From an uncultured Jannaschia sp. (GTDB taxonomy: Bacteria; Pseudomonadota; Alphaproteobacteria; Rhodobacterales; Rhodobacteraceae): a DNA stretch of 32,847 nucleotides. Of this stretch, positions 24,256 to 32,618 are shown in pieces (the stretch's first letter is position 1; the number at the start of each line of letters is the position of its first letter). The stretch covers positions 1 to 32,847 of the forward strand of contig CALFSY010000024.1 of the NCBI GenBank assembly GCA_937916365.1, read 5' to 3'. Below the pieces are notes generated by a model. That model was given only the letters and a program-made list of their open reading frames with translations, did not search any database and was not told the DNA's origin. Both the position numbers and the translations under genes were made by a program.

Positions 24256-25068
24256 ATGCGCGATATGAAACGTTTTATTCCTTTCCTAAATTCTGATCCT
24301 ATTGTGCCCGTTCTGCGGTTATCCGGTGCGATTTCCGCGTCTGCCTGGGGCGGGGGGATGAATGATCAGACATTGGCGCCCATGATCGAAAAAACCTTTG
24401 CCCGTGGCAAAGTGGCGGCGGTGGCACTGGCGATCAATTCCCCCGGCGGCAGCCCGGCACAATCTTCGTTGATTGCGTCGCGTATCCGGCGGCTGGCTAC
24501 GGAAAAGGAAATACCCGTCCACGCCTTTGTCGAAGACATCGCAGCCTCGGGTGGGTATTGGCTGGCTTGTGCGGCAGATCACATTTGGGTTGATGCCAAT
24601 TCGATCGTGGGGTCAATCGGGGTCATTTCATCCAGCTTTGGCCTACATGGTGCTATTGAACGGTTTGGGATCGAACGGCGCGTGCACACTGCGGGCAAAG
24701 ACAAATCAATGCTAGATCCTTTTCGCCCCGAACGGGCAGAGGATGTGGAACGCCTAAAACATCTACAAGCAACCATTCACGATACCTTTATCGCCCATGT
24801 CAAAGCGCGCCGTGGTGATCGCCTGTCGACCGATGATGATTTGTTCACAGGCGATTTTTGGATCGGGCAGCGGGGCGTGGACCTGGGCCTGGCTGATGGT
24901 ATTGCCCATCTGGCGCCCAAAATGCGCGAACTTTATGGCGACAAGGTCAAATTCGTTTCCATGAAACCGCGCCGAGGGGTTTTCCAACGTTTTGGCGCAA
25001 ACCTAGGCGGCGGGTTGATTACGGGGGTCGAGGATCGGGTGTTATGGGCCCGGTATGGATTGTCGTGA
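24256..25068 (+). CDS. S49-family serine peptidase (SppA/SohB type)
   Basis: A 270-residue single-domain signal-peptide-peptidase-like protease. The family motif DIAASGGYWLACAAD contains the catalytic Ser98, and the TAGKDKSMLDPF segment contains the general-base lysine, probably Lys150 (Lys148 cannot be excluded). SIVGSIGVISSSFG is the conserved linker between them. There is no obvious N-terminal membrane helix, so it may be cytosolic or peripheral, unlike membrane-anchored SohB. ATG at 24256 is used; a second ATG at 24265 is possible and neither has a strong ribosome site. Its stop overlaps the next start as TGATG. Substrates are likely membrane-derived peptides, by family. Confidence 0.92.
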   Translation: MRDMKRFIPFLNSDPIVPVLRLSGAISASAWGGGMNDQTLAPMIEKTFARGKVAAVALAINSPGGSPAQSSLIASRIRRLATEKEIPVHAFVEDIAASGGYWLACAADHIWVDANSIVGSIGVISSSFGLHGAIERFGIERRVHTAGKDKSMLDPFRPERAEDVERLKHLQATIHDTFIAHVKARRGDRLSTDDDLFTGDFWIGQRGVDLGLADGIAHLAPKMRELYGDKVKFVSMKPRRGVFQRFGANLGGGLITGVEDRVLWARYGLS

Positions 25069-25262
25069 TGTTAAAAATTGTCACCTTATTTTTGATCTTC
25101 ATGGCGGTTTTGGCCATGTTTGGCCGCTTAAAAATCCCTAAAATCATGGGGGGTAAAACCGCGCGGCGTATCTTGCCGAAACCGCGCCGGTGCCCCGCGT
25201 GCGGGCGCTATGATGTGCGCGGCGGCCCGTGCCCCCACTGCCCTCCTGACGCGGACCGATAG
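25068..25262 (+). CDS. Small membrane protein with a CxxC...CxxC zinc-ribbon-like tail
   Basis: A 64-residue protein I do not recognise by name. It has one hydrophobic segment (about residues 4-18), a basic stretch (KTARRILPKPRR) and the cysteine pattern CPACGRYDVRGGPCPHC with Cys42, Cys45, Cys55 and Cys58, which could hold a zinc ion. The basic residues after the helix suggest the cysteine tail is cytoplasmic. The ATG at 25068 overlaps the peptidase stop by one base (TGATG), so translation is coupled; the longer frame from 25044 lies inside the peptidase gene. The antiporter gene begins six bases after its stop. A role as partner of the S49 peptidase is suggested only by coupling. Confidence 0.75.
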   Translation: MLKIVTLFLIFMAVLAMFGRLKIPKIMGGKTARRILPKPRRCPACGRYDVRGGPCPHCPPDADR

Positions 25263-25268
25263 GGCACG

Positions 25269-26219
25269 ATGGTCGCAACCCTCGCCCTGGCTGGGCTTGG
25301 CCTGGTGATCTTGCTTTTGGCAGGTGATATATTGGTCAAGGCCGCTGTGAACCTTGGTTTGCGTCTTGGGGTGCCGCCCCTGATTGTTAGTTTGACGATT
25401 GTGTCTTTTGGCACATCGGCGCCCGAGCTTTTGATTGCAATACAATCCGTTCTTGATGGTGTGCCGGGTTTGGCGCTGGGTAATGTTGTCGGGTCAAACA
25501 TTGCCAACATTTTCTTGGTCCTAGGGGTGCCCGCCTTAATCGCAAGCTTAACCAGCGAAACCGACACGCGGTGGAATTATGCACTGATGCTGGGGGGCAG
25601 TTTTTTGTTCATTGGCCTGGCATTCACTGGTCCGATGACGTGGTGGCATGGTTTAATTTTATTATCCGCCCTCGCGCTTGTTTTGATCCATGCAGGATGG
25701 TGTGCCCATACGCATCGTCAAGACACCAATGACACTCTGCCCGATGGTGACACGCCCGAAGGGGCAGACCCCAAAATGACGGGGCCTTGGATCGCGTTTT
25801 ATTTGATCTTGGGGTTAATCGGTCTGCCGGTGGGGGCCGATATGTTGGTGCACCATTCGGTGATCGTTGCGCGAGATTTCGGGGTTAGTGAAACAGTCAT
25901 TGGCCTAACGCTTGTGGCGGTGGGCACATCGTTACCCGAATTGGCCACCACCGTGATGGCCGTTATGCGGCGGCATAGCGATGTGGCATTGGGCAATGTG
26001 ATCGGATCAAATACCTTTAACCTATTGGCGATTATTGGCATTGCCACCTTGGTTGGGCCAATCCCCGTTGATGCGTCTATTTTGGCGTTTGATCTTTGGG
26101 TTATGTTGGGCGCGTCAATTTTATTGATCCCTTTTGTATTTTTTGGGCGGCGCATGGGGCGGCGCGTGGGCGTTGTGTTTTGTGGGCTTTATATTAGCTA
26201 TCTTTGGATGATATTCTGA
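25269..26219 (+). CDS. Calcium/sodium antiporter family protein (CaCA, YrbG-like)
   Basis: A 316-residue inner-membrane exchanger with about ten transmembrane helices in two inverted halves. Each half has an alpha-repeat: FGTSAPELLIA (Glu53) with GNVVGSNIANI in the first, VGTSLPELATT (Glu224) with GNVIGSNTFNLL in the second. The two glutamates are the expected cation ligands. A hydrophilic loop (about 147-172) separates the halves. ATG at 25269 follows the zinc-ribbon gene by six bases. Ion preference (Ca2+, Na+ or K+) cannot be read from sequence. Confidence 0.93.
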   Translation: MVATLALAGLGLVILLLAGDILVKAAVNLGLRLGVPPLIVSLTIVSFGTSAPELLIAIQSVLDGVPGLALGNVVGSNIANIFLVLGVPALIASLTSETDTRWNYALMLGGSFLFIGLAFTGPMTWWHGLILLSALALVLIHAGWCAHTHRQDTNDTLPDGDTPEGADPKMTGPWIAFYLILGLIGLPVGADMLVHHSVIVARDFGVSETVIGLTLVAVGTSLPELATTVMAVMRRHSDVALGNVIGSNTFNLLAIIGIATLVGPIPVDASILAFDLWVMLGASILLIPFVFFGRRMGRRVGVVFCGLYISYLWMIF

Positions 26220-26237
26220 TAATATGTGTGGTGTTTT

Positions 26238-27014
26238 ATGATTGCATTGATTACCGGCGCGGCAAAACGCCTGGGCCGCGCTATGGCGCTGGATGCGGCC
26301 AAACAAGGCTATGATGTGGCCGTGCATTACGCCAGCAGCGCCGACGCCGCCCATGCAACAGTGGCCGACATCCGCGCCCTGGGGCAACAGGCCGTCGCCC
26401 TGCATGCTGATTTGTTGGACGAGGATGAAACGCACGCGCTGTTGCCTGCGGCTGCGGCGGCACTTGGGGGCCCTGTTACCTTATTGATTAACAATGCGTC
26501 GATTTTTGAACACGATACGTTAGCCACAGCAACGCGAGAAAGTTGGAACCGGCACATAGGGTCGAATTTACGGGCACCGTTTGTTTTAACCCAGGCCCTG
26601 GCCGCACAAGCGCCCGCGCCCATCCCTGACGAAAATGGCGAACCTTTGGCCCAGGCTGCCGTGATAAACATGATTGACCAAAGGGTGCACAAACTTACGC
26701 CGGAATTTATGACCTACACGATCGCAAAGATGGGGCTTTGGGCGTTTACGCGCACCGCGGCACAGGCATTGGCGCCCAAAGTGCGCGTTAATGCCATCGG
26801 CCCCGGGCCAACGTTACAGGGCACGCGGCAATCAAGCACCCACTTCGTCGCACAGCGTGCCGCCACTATCATGGGCCGTGGCGCAGACGCCGATGGTATT
26901 GTGCAGGCGCTACGCTATCTATTGCGTGCACGTGCCGTGACGGGGCAACTAATTTGCGTTGACGGGGGGCAGCATTTAGGGTGGAAAACCCCCGATGCGG
27001 TGGGCGTAGAATAG
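26238..27014 (+). CDS. Pteridine-reductase-like short-chain dehydrogenase (FolM/PTR1 type)
   Basis: A 258-residue NADPH-dependent SDR. The nucleotide motif TGAAKRLGRAMA fits the TGxxxRxG signature of pteridine reductases, and NNASIFE follows. In place of the usual SDR serine region it has VINMIDQRVHK, whose Asp corresponds to the catalytic Asp of PTR1; Tyr and Lys are in YTIAK. The C-terminal VDGGQHLGW is common in alphaproteobacterial members. It probably reduces dihydromonapterin or dihydrofolate. ATG at 26238 is preferred over a GTG at 26226. No folB or other folate gene is next to it here; uvrC follows after a 299-base AT-rich gap. Confidence 0.85.
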   Translation: MIALITGAAKRLGRAMALDAAKQGYDVAVHYASSADAAHATVADIRALGQQAVALHADLLDEDETHALLPAAAAALGGPVTLLINNASIFEHDTLATATRESWNRHIGSNLRAPFVLTQALAAQAPAPIPDENGEPLAQAAVINMIDQRVHKLTPEFMTYTIAKMGLWAFTRTAAQALAPKVRVNAIGPGPTLQGTRQSSTHFVAQRAATIMGRGADADGIVQALRYLLRARAVTGQLICVDGGQHLGWKTPDAVGVE

Positions 27015-27082
27015 GAACTTTTTCAATGTCGCGCCGCAGTTTTCCACCGCGATTTTCTATGTAACAAAGGTGTAAAAAATTA

Positions 27083-27098
27083 TTAACGATCTCTTAAC
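27083..27098. promoter_or_regulatory. CtrA-type binding site
   Basis: TTAACGATCTCTTAAC matches the CtrA consensus TTAA-N7-TTAAC exactly, the spacer being CGATCTC. I found no other full site in the window. CtrA sites occur in origins and in promoters of cell-cycle, motility and GTA genes in alphaproteobacteria. Confidence 0.6.
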
Positions 27099-27214
27099 AA
27101 GCCCCAAAGCATAAAATAATATTTTTATAAAACAATCTCTTACAAAGGTGCTTAAAAAACAGGCAATTCCCACAACTGGGTCAAAAACAACAAAAAAATC
27201 CTGATCCCCAAGTT

Positions 27215-27235
27215 TTATCCGCAAGATTATCCACA
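27215..27235 (+). promoter_or_regulatory. Pair of DnaA boxes
   Basis: TTATCCGCA (27215-27223) and TTATCCACA (27227-27235), starts 12 bases apart and in the same direction. The second is the perfect consensus box; the first differs by one base. Confidence 0.55.
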
Positions 27236-27313
27236 AAAACAGTGGAAAATCGTGACCTTGCGCAACGTAATGTTTCGTTGCAGCCAGACAAGAATCGCTA
27301 AATATCGTTGCCC

Positions 27314-29182
27314 ATGTCATCCCCCCCCAATCAATCCCCCCCAACAGGGCCAGAGGTGATTCAAAACTACCTGCGGTCTTTGGACAATAGCCCAGGGGTG
27401 TATCGTATGCTCGATACCCGTTCGCGTGTGCTTTATGTGGGTAAGGCACGTGCTTTGAAAAAACGGGTGACCAGTTACACAAAACTTTCGGGCCACAGTC
27501 CGCGCATCGCACGAATGATCCGCGAAACGGCCGCGATGATGTTTCTAACAACGCGCACAGAGACCGAGGCGTTGTTGTTGGAACAAAACCTCATCAAACA
27601 GCTTAAGCCGCGCTACAATGTGCTTTTGCGTGATGACAAAAGTTTTCCAAATATCCTGGTCGCCGATGCGCACGTATTTCCCCAGATTAAAAAACACCGT
27701 GGGGCGAAAACCGAGAAAGGCCGATATTTTGGCCCGTTCGCCAGCGCAGGCGCCGTGAATCGCACGCTTAATCAACTGCAAAAGGCATTTTTATTACGTA
27801 ATTGCACCGATGCAACATTCGATGCACGCACGCGGCCTTGCCTGTTGTATCAAATCAAACGCTGTTCGGCCCCTTGTGTGGGATACATAACCAAAGACGA
27901 TTATGCCGCTGCGGTTGCCGATGCCGTGCGATTTTTGAAGGGCGACACAACCGATTTACAGGCGCGCCTGGCCGATCAAATGCAGCAGGCCGCCCACATG
28001 ATGGAATTTGAACGTGCCGCCGCGCTGCGCGACCGTATTCGCGCGCTAACCAATATCCAATCGGCACAAGGTATCAATCCCCGTGGTGTGGCCGAGGCCG
28101 ATCTTATCGCGCTTTATATGCAGGGCGGCCAAGCCTGTGTGCAGGTGTTTTTCATTCGTGCCAATCAAAATTGGGGTAACAAAGATTACTATCCTCGCAC
28201 CGGCCCCGATATAGAAGAACCCGAAGTGTTAGAGGCGTTTTTAGGCCAATTTTACGATCAAAAAGACCCACCAAAACAAATTATCCTCTCCCATCCCATC
28301 GAAAACGTCGATTTAATGACCGAAGCGCTAAGCCAAAAGCGCGGGCGCAAGGTTGACATTCTGGTGCCCCAACGCGGCGAAAAGGCAGACTTAATTGACG
28401 GCGCCCTACGCAATGCCCGTGAAAGTTTGGCGCGCCGCCTGGCCGAGACGGCAACACAAACAAAATTGTTAGAAGGTTTGGCAGACACCTTTGATCTTGA
28501 TGCCCCGCCCGCCCGTATCGAAATTTACGACAATTCTCATATCCAAGGCGCACACGCTGTGGGGGCCATGGTTGTGGCGGGCGCAGAGGGATTTTTGAAG
28601 AACCAATACCGCAAATTCACCATCAAAGATCAAAACATCGCTCCCGGCGATGATTTTGCCATGATGCGCGAGGTCTTAACCCGCAGGTTTCAACGCTTGT
28701 TAAAAGAAGACCCCGATCGCGCAACCGGCGCTTGGCCGGATTTGTTGTTGATCGATGGCGGCGCAGGGCAAGTCACCGCCGTGCAACAGGTGTTGGCAGA
28801 ACTCGGCGTGGCCGACATCCCCTTTGTTGGTGTCGCCAAAGGGCAGGATCGTGACCACGGGAAAGAGGAATTTTATCGCCCCGCCACCCCCGCCTTTGCC
28901 CTAAAACGCAATGATCCGGTGCTTTATTTTATCCAACGCCTACGGGACGAGGCGCACCGTTTCGCCATCGGGGCCCATCGGCAAAAACGCGCCAAAGCCA
29001 TATCGTCCACCCCGCTTGATGATGTGCCGGGGGTGGGTGCGGCACGTAAACGCGCGCTTTTGGCCCATTTTGGCAGCGCCAAGGCCGTCGCACGGGCCAA
29101 TCTGGTCGATCTAAAGGCGGTCGAGGGCGTGAACGCCGCGTTGGCCCAAAAAATCTTCGATTACTTTCACGATCAGGGATAA
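27314..29182 (+). CDS. uvrC: Excinuclease ABC subunit C
   Basis: Makes both incisions in nucleotide excision repair with UvrAB. The 622-residue protein has the GIY-YIG nuclease domain (about 25-105; SPGVYRMLD and VLYVGKARALKKRV), a Cys-containing linker (RPCLLYQIKRCSAPCVGY), a UVR helical domain binding UvrB (about 205-240), the RNase H-like nuclease domain (about 390-545; EIYDNSHIQGAHAVGAMVV and LLLIDGGAGQ) and C-terminal helix-hairpin-helix motifs (DDVPGVGAARKRALLAHFG). ATG at 27314 keeps a short Pro-rich leader seen in relatives; no Shine-Dalgarno is visible. A TTG at 27308 is an alternative. It is preceded by the CtrA/DnaA-box region. Confidence 0.97.
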   Translation: MSSPPNQSPPTGPEVIQNYLRSLDNSPGVYRMLDTRSRVLYVGKARALKKRVTSYTKLSGHSPRIARMIRETAAMMFLTTRTETEALLLEQNLIKQLKPRYNVLLRDDKSFPNILVADAHVFPQIKKHRGAKTEKGRYFGPFASAGAVNRTLNQLQKAFLLRNCTDATFDARTRPCLLYQIKRCSAPCVGYITKDDYAAAVADAVRFLKGDTTDLQARLADQMQQAAHMMEFERAAALRDRIRALTNIQSAQGINPRGVAEADLIALYMQGGQACVQVFFIRANQNWGNKDYYPRTGPDIEEPEVLEAFLGQFYDQKDPPKQIILSHPIENVDLMTEALSQKRGRKVDILVPQRGEKADLIDGALRNARESLARRLAETATQTKLLEGLADTFDLDAPPARIEIYDNSHIQGAHAVGAMVVAGAEGFLKNQYRKFTIKDQNIAPGDDFAMMREVLTRRFQRLLKEDPDRATGAWPDLLLIDGGAGQVTAVQQVLAELGVADIPFVGVAKGQDRDHGKEEFYRPATPAFALKRNDPVLYFIQRLRDEAHRFAIGAHRQKRAKAISSTPLDDVPGVGAARKRALLAHFGSAKAVARANLVDLKAVEGVNAALAQKIFDYFHDQG

Positions 29183-29252
29183 GTGGCACACCATGCAAGC
29201 GGTTTGATATGACATGCTTCATCGTGGGGCGGTTTTGGGTTAAAAACCCCCT

Positions 29253-29843
29253 ATGACCCATTGGACGCTCCCCAATATTCTAACATTTTTTCGGCTTTTG
29301 GCGGCGCCTGCGGTGGCGTTGGTGTTTTTGGCTCTGCCCCGCCCCGCGGCCGATTGGGTGGCACTGGCCCTTTTTCTGATTGCCGCCTTGTCGGATTATC
29401 TGGACGGTTGGATCGCCCGCACCTGGGATCAACGCAGCCCATTGGGCGCCATGCTAGATCCGATTGCCGATAAGGCGATTGTGGTGATTGCATTGTCTGT
29501 TTTCTTGGGTTTGCATGGGCTTATCTTTTGGATTCTTGTGCCCACGATTGTGATTTTGTGGCGTGAAGTTATCGTTGCAGGGCTGCGGGAATTTTTGGGG
29601 GGATCGGTGGCCACGTTAAGGGTCACAAAATTGGCCAAATGGAAAACAGCGGTGCAAATGGCCGCGATTGCGTTTATGTTTGCTTGGGGCGCGGTCGCAC
29701 ATACACCCGATGACATCACCACCGCGTCCCGCGCCTTATACTATGGCGCACCCACGTTGATGTGGGCGGCGGCGGCCCTTACGTTGGTTACAGGATATGA
29801 TTATATGCGAAAGGCATTCACATATCTGGAGAGGGGGCCATGA
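29253..29843 (+). CDS. pgsA: CDP-diacylglycerol--glycerol-3-phosphate 3-phosphatidyltransferase
   Basis: Makes phosphatidylglycerol phosphate in the inner membrane. The 196-residue protein has the full CDP-alcohol phosphatidyltransferase motif: Asp48, Asp51-Gly52, Ala55-Arg56, Gly65, Asp69 and Asp73 within SDYLDGWIAR and PLGAMLDPIADK. About five or six hydrophobic helices are visible. ATG at 29253 lies 70 bases after uvrC; no clear ribosome site precedes it, and the upstream bases GGGTTAAAAACCC form a small hairpin (29237-29249). Its stop overlaps moaD as ATGA. The uvrC-pgsA-moaD-moaE order is, from memory, common in alphaproteobacteria. Confidence 0.95.
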   Translation: MTHWTLPNILTFFRLLAAPAVALVFLALPRPAADWVALALFLIAALSDYLDGWIARTWDQRSPLGAMLDPIADKAIVVIALSVFLGLHGLIFWILVPTIVILWREVIVAGLREFLGGSVATLRVTKLAKWKTAVQMAAIAFMFAWGAVAHTPDDITTASRALYYGAPTLMWAAAALTLVTGYDYMRKAFTYLERGP

Positions 29844-30091
29844 CACTACACATCCGTTATTTCGCCTGGCTTCGCGAACGGGTGGGCACCGCATCGGAAA
29901 TGATCGAAACAAACGCGCCCACCATCGCCGCCTTGGTCGACGAATTGCGAACGCGCAGCGAAAATCACGCCTTTGCCTTTTCCGATCTTGCCGCCATTCG
30001 TGCCGCCGTAGATCAGGAATTGATGGATTTCGATGCCCCAATTCCCCATGCGCACGAGGTTGCGTTTTTTCCACCCATGACCGGCGGGTGA
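29840..30091 (+). CDS. moaD: Molybdopterin synthase sulfur carrier subunit MoaD
   Basis: An 83-residue ubiquitin-fold protein that carries sulfur as a C-terminal thiocarboxylate for dithiolene formation in molybdopterin. It ends in the required Gly-Gly (FFPPMTGG). The start RYFAWLRERVG is typical of MoaD. The ATG overlaps the pgsA stop by four bases and its stop overlaps moaE by one base (TGATG), so the two synthase subunits are translationally coupled. Confidence 0.95.
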   Translation: MTLHIRYFAWLRERVGTASEMIETNAPTIAALVDELRTRSENHAFAFSDLAAIRAAVDQELMDFDAPIPHAHEVAFFPPMTGG

Positions 30092-30555
30092 TGAATATGG
30101 AACGGGTGCGTGTTCAATCCGCCGCGTTCGATATGGGCGCTGAACTAAACCATTTTGCCGCACAGGCGCCCAGCGTCGGCGCGATCGTCAGCTTTTCGGG
30201 AATGACCCGCGACGTGGCCGCAAACAATTTATCCGCGATGGTGATCGAACACTACCCCGGTATGACGGAAACGGCATTATCAACCATCCGCGCACAGGCG
30301 ATGGAACGTTTCGGACTGTTGGATGCGATGATCTTGCATCGGTATGGTAAATTTGCACCAGGGGATCCGATTATGATGGTGGCCACCGCCGCCCGCCACC
30401 GCGCCGCCGCGTTCGATGGGGCAGAATTTTTGATGGACTACCTAAAATCCCGCGCCCCATTTTGGAAACAGGAAATCACCCCCGAAGGGGCCGTTTGGGT
30501 TACCGCAAAAGGGGAAGACGAGGCCGCGTTGCACCGTTGGCAAAGTGATCCCTAA
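30091..30555 (+). CDS. moaE: Molybdopterin synthase catalytic subunit MoaE
   Basis: A 154-residue subunit that converts cyclic pyranopterin monophosphate to molybdopterin using MoaD thiocarboxylate. Lys119 (DYLKS) and Lys126 (FWKQE) match the catalytic lysines of the E. coli enzyme, and ILHRYGKFAPGD is the conserved dimer and active-site block. The open frame extends upstream through moaD to 29797, but the ATG at 30091 or the one at 30097 is the credible start, giving the normal length. No other molybdopterin gene is in the window. Confidence 0.96.
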   Translation: MNMERVRVQSAAFDMGAELNHFAAQAPSVGAIVSFSGMTRDVAANNLSAMVIEHYPGMTETALSTIRAQAMERFGLLDAMILHRYGKFAPGDPIMMVATAARHRAAAFDGAEFLMDYLKSRAPFWKQEITPEGAVWVTAKGEDEAALHRWQSDP

Positions 30556-30635
30556 GATGCAGAGAAATCGAATAGCCCATTGATTTCATAACAAACATGG
30601 ATCAAACCCGCCTTATCCAATCGGGAAAGGGGCAC

Positions 30636-31427
30636 ATGGCACGCATCAATGATACATTTGCGCGGCTAACGACAGCGCAGAAAAAGGCATTCGTTGCCTA
30701 TGTCATGGCCGGGGATCCCAACTATGACACCGCGTTGCAGATCGTCAAAGGTTTGCCTGCCGCCGGGGTGGATATGATCGAATTGGGGCTACCGTTCACC
30801 GATCCGATGGCCGATGGGCCCATTATTCAACGTGCGGGTCAACGCGCGCTGCATGGGGGCCAAACGCTTGAAAAAACATTGCACATGGTGCGCGATTTTC
30901 GCGATGGTGATGACCAAACGCCGATCATTTTGATGGGATACTACAACCCGATTTATTCCTATGGGATCAAAAATTTTCTAACCAATGCGAAAAAGGCGGG
31001 CATTGATGGCCTGATCGTCGTTGATTTACCGCCAGAGGAAGATGACGAACTGTGCCTACCGGCCCAGGCCGCGGGTCTGGATTTTATCCGCCTGGCCACC
31101 CCCACAACAAATGATGAAAGATTGCCTGCGGTTTTGCGCCATGCCTCTGGGTTTGTATATTATGTATCCATCACGGGCATCACCGGTGCGGCCCAGGCCC
31201 AGGCCGCCCATGTCGCGCCCGAGGTGACGCGGATCAAGGCGGCAACCGATTTGCCCGTGGTTGTCGGATTTGGAATCAAAACGCCCCAATCGGCCCAAAC
31301 GCTTGCGCGCGTTGCCGATGGTTGCGTTGTGGGGTCGGCCATCGTGGCGGAAATTGAGGCCGGTAAATCCGTGACGCAAGTGTTGGATTTCGTGCAATCG
31401 CTGGCCCAGGGGGCACATGGGGCCTAG
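30636..31427 (+). CDS. trpA: Tryptophan synthase alpha chain
   Basis: Cleaves indole-3-glycerol phosphate to indole, passed to TrpB. The 263-residue TIM barrel has Glu49 (MIELGLPF) and Asp60 (DPMADGP) at the canonical catalytic positions, and VGFGIKTP and VVGSAIV in the phosphate-binding region. I chose the ATG at 30636, which has GGAAAGGGG just upstream and begins with the usual ARINDTFARL; the frame is open to an ATG at 30597. It stands alone, without trpB or trpF nearby. Confidence 0.96.
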   Translation: MARINDTFARLTTAQKKAFVAYVMAGDPNYDTALQIVKGLPAAGVDMIELGLPFTDPMADGPIIQRAGQRALHGGQTLEKTLHMVRDFRDGDDQTPIILMGYYNPIYSYGIKNFLTNAKKAGIDGLIVVDLPPEEDDELCLPAQAAGLDFIRLATPTTNDERLPAVLRHASGFVYYVSITGITGAAQAQAAHVAPEVTRIKAATDLPVVVGFGIKTPQSAQTLARVADGCVVGSAIVAEIEAGKSVTQVLDFVQSLAQGAHGA

Positions 31428-31454
31428 GGTGTTTAATCTATAGGGGGATGCGCA

Positions 31455-32618
31455 ATGCCTATTATCACCGAAATCAATGACCTACGCCGCATTCATAAAC
31501 GGCGCACCCCAAAGATGTTTTATGATTACGCAGAATCAGGCAGTTGGACGGAACAAACGTTTCACGATAATATATCCGATTTTGGGGACATCCGCCTGCG
31601 CCAACGGGTTGCGGTTGATATGACGGGCCGCACAACCACCGGTCAGATGGTGGGCAAAGATGTGGCGATGCCTGTTGCGTTGGCGCCCGTGGGATTAACC
31701 GGTATGCAACGCGCGGATGGTGAAATTTTGGCCGCTCAAGCGGCGGAAATGTTCGGCGTGCCGTTTACATTATCGACCATGTCGATCGCCTCAATCGAAG
31801 ATGTCGCAGCCAACACCCGAACGCCCTTTTGGTTTCAGGTTTATACCCTCAAAGACGATGATTTCATGCAACGGTTGTTTGCCCGCGCAAAGGCAGCGAA
31901 TTGTTCGACCTTGGTTATTACGGTTGATTTACAGATTCTGGGCCAACGGCACAAAGATTTGAAAAACGGGCTGTCCGCGCCGCCGAAATTTACATTGCCC
32001 GCGTTGTTGGATTTGGCCACAAAAGTTCCCTGGGGTTTGGAAATGTTGCGCACAAAACGGCGGTTTTTCGGCAACATCGTAGGCCACGCGGAAGGCGTGA
32101 CTGATCCCACATCGTTGGCCAGTTGGACGGCCGAGGCATTTGATCCCGCACTCGATTGGAACAGAATCAAAGAATTGCGCAATCGTTGGGATGGCCCGGT
32201 GATCCTAAAAGGGATTTTGGACGAAGAAGACGCAAAACAAGCCATCAATGTGGGCGCCGATGCGATTATCGTCTCTAACCACGGGGGGCGACAGCTGGAT
32301 GGCGCGCTCAGCTCTATTCGTATGTTGCCTCGGATCATGGATGCCGTGGGCGATAAGGTTGAGGTGCATATGGACGGTGGCATTCGGTCCGGCCAAGATG
32401 TGCTAAAGGCGCTGGCACTGGGGGCCAAGGGCGTGCATATCGGGCGCGCATTTGTTTATGGGTTGGGCGCCATGGGTCAGGCCGGCGTAACCAGGGCGTT
32501 AGAGATTATTCAGAAAGAGCTTGATATAACCATGGCGTTGTGCGGCGAACGGGATGTGGCCGGTTTAGGGCGGCATAATCTGTTGTTGCCCGCCAATTTT
32601 ACAACACGTTGGGCCTAA
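31455..32618 (+). CDS. lldD: FMN-dependent alpha-hydroxy-acid oxidase, L-lactate dehydrogenase type
   Basis: Oxidises a 2-hydroxy acid, most likely L-lactate, to the keto acid and passes electrons to the quinone pool. The 387-residue TIM barrel has the expected active-site set: Tyr24, Tyr130 (FQVY), Lys252 (LKGI), and His276 and Arg279 in SNHGGRQLDGA. The FMN phosphate motif DGGIRSGQD and IGRAFVYG follow. GGGGG precedes the ATG at 31455, 27 bases after trpA. Family members also act on mandelate or glycolate, so lactate is the best but not the only guess. It is convergent with the MFS gene. Confidence 0.9.
   Translation: MPIITEINDLRRIHKRRTPKMFYDYAESGSWTEQTFHDNISDFGDIRLRQRVAVDMTGRTTTGQMVGKDVAMPVALAPVGLTGMQRADGEILAAQAAEMFGVPFTLSTMSIASIEDVAANTRTPFWFQVYTLKDDDFMQRLFARAKAANCSTLVITVDLQILGQRHKDLKNGLSAPPKFTLPALLDLATKVPWGLEMLRTKRRFFGNIVGHAEGVTDPTSLASWTAEAFDPALDWNRIKELRNRWDGPVILKGILDEEDAKQAINVGADAIIVSNHGGRQLDGALSSIRMLPRIMDAVGDKVEVHMDGGIRSGQDVLKALALGAKGVHIGRAFVYGLGAMGQAGVTRALEIIQKELDITMALCGERDVAGLGRHNLLLPANFTTRWA

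Larger units (their letters stand above)
27015..27313. other. AT-rich intergenic region with CtrA site and DnaA boxes (candidate origin or cell-cycle-controlled promoter)
   Basis: No credible gene in 299 bases. The block 27061-27160 has 26 G/C in 100 bases by my count, with a 20-base G/C-free stretch at 27111-27130. It contains a full CtrA-type site (27083-27098), a perfect DnaA box (27227-27235), a near-perfect box twelve bases away (27215-27223) and weaker look-alikes TTTTCCACC (27040-27048) and, on the minus strand, TTTTCCACT (27242-27250). A GANTC methylation site is at 27292-27296. Genes are mostly minus-strand to the left and plus-strand to the right. This is the layout expected of an alphaproteobacterial origin, but an ordinary regulated promoter is also possible. 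Confidence 0.4.
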
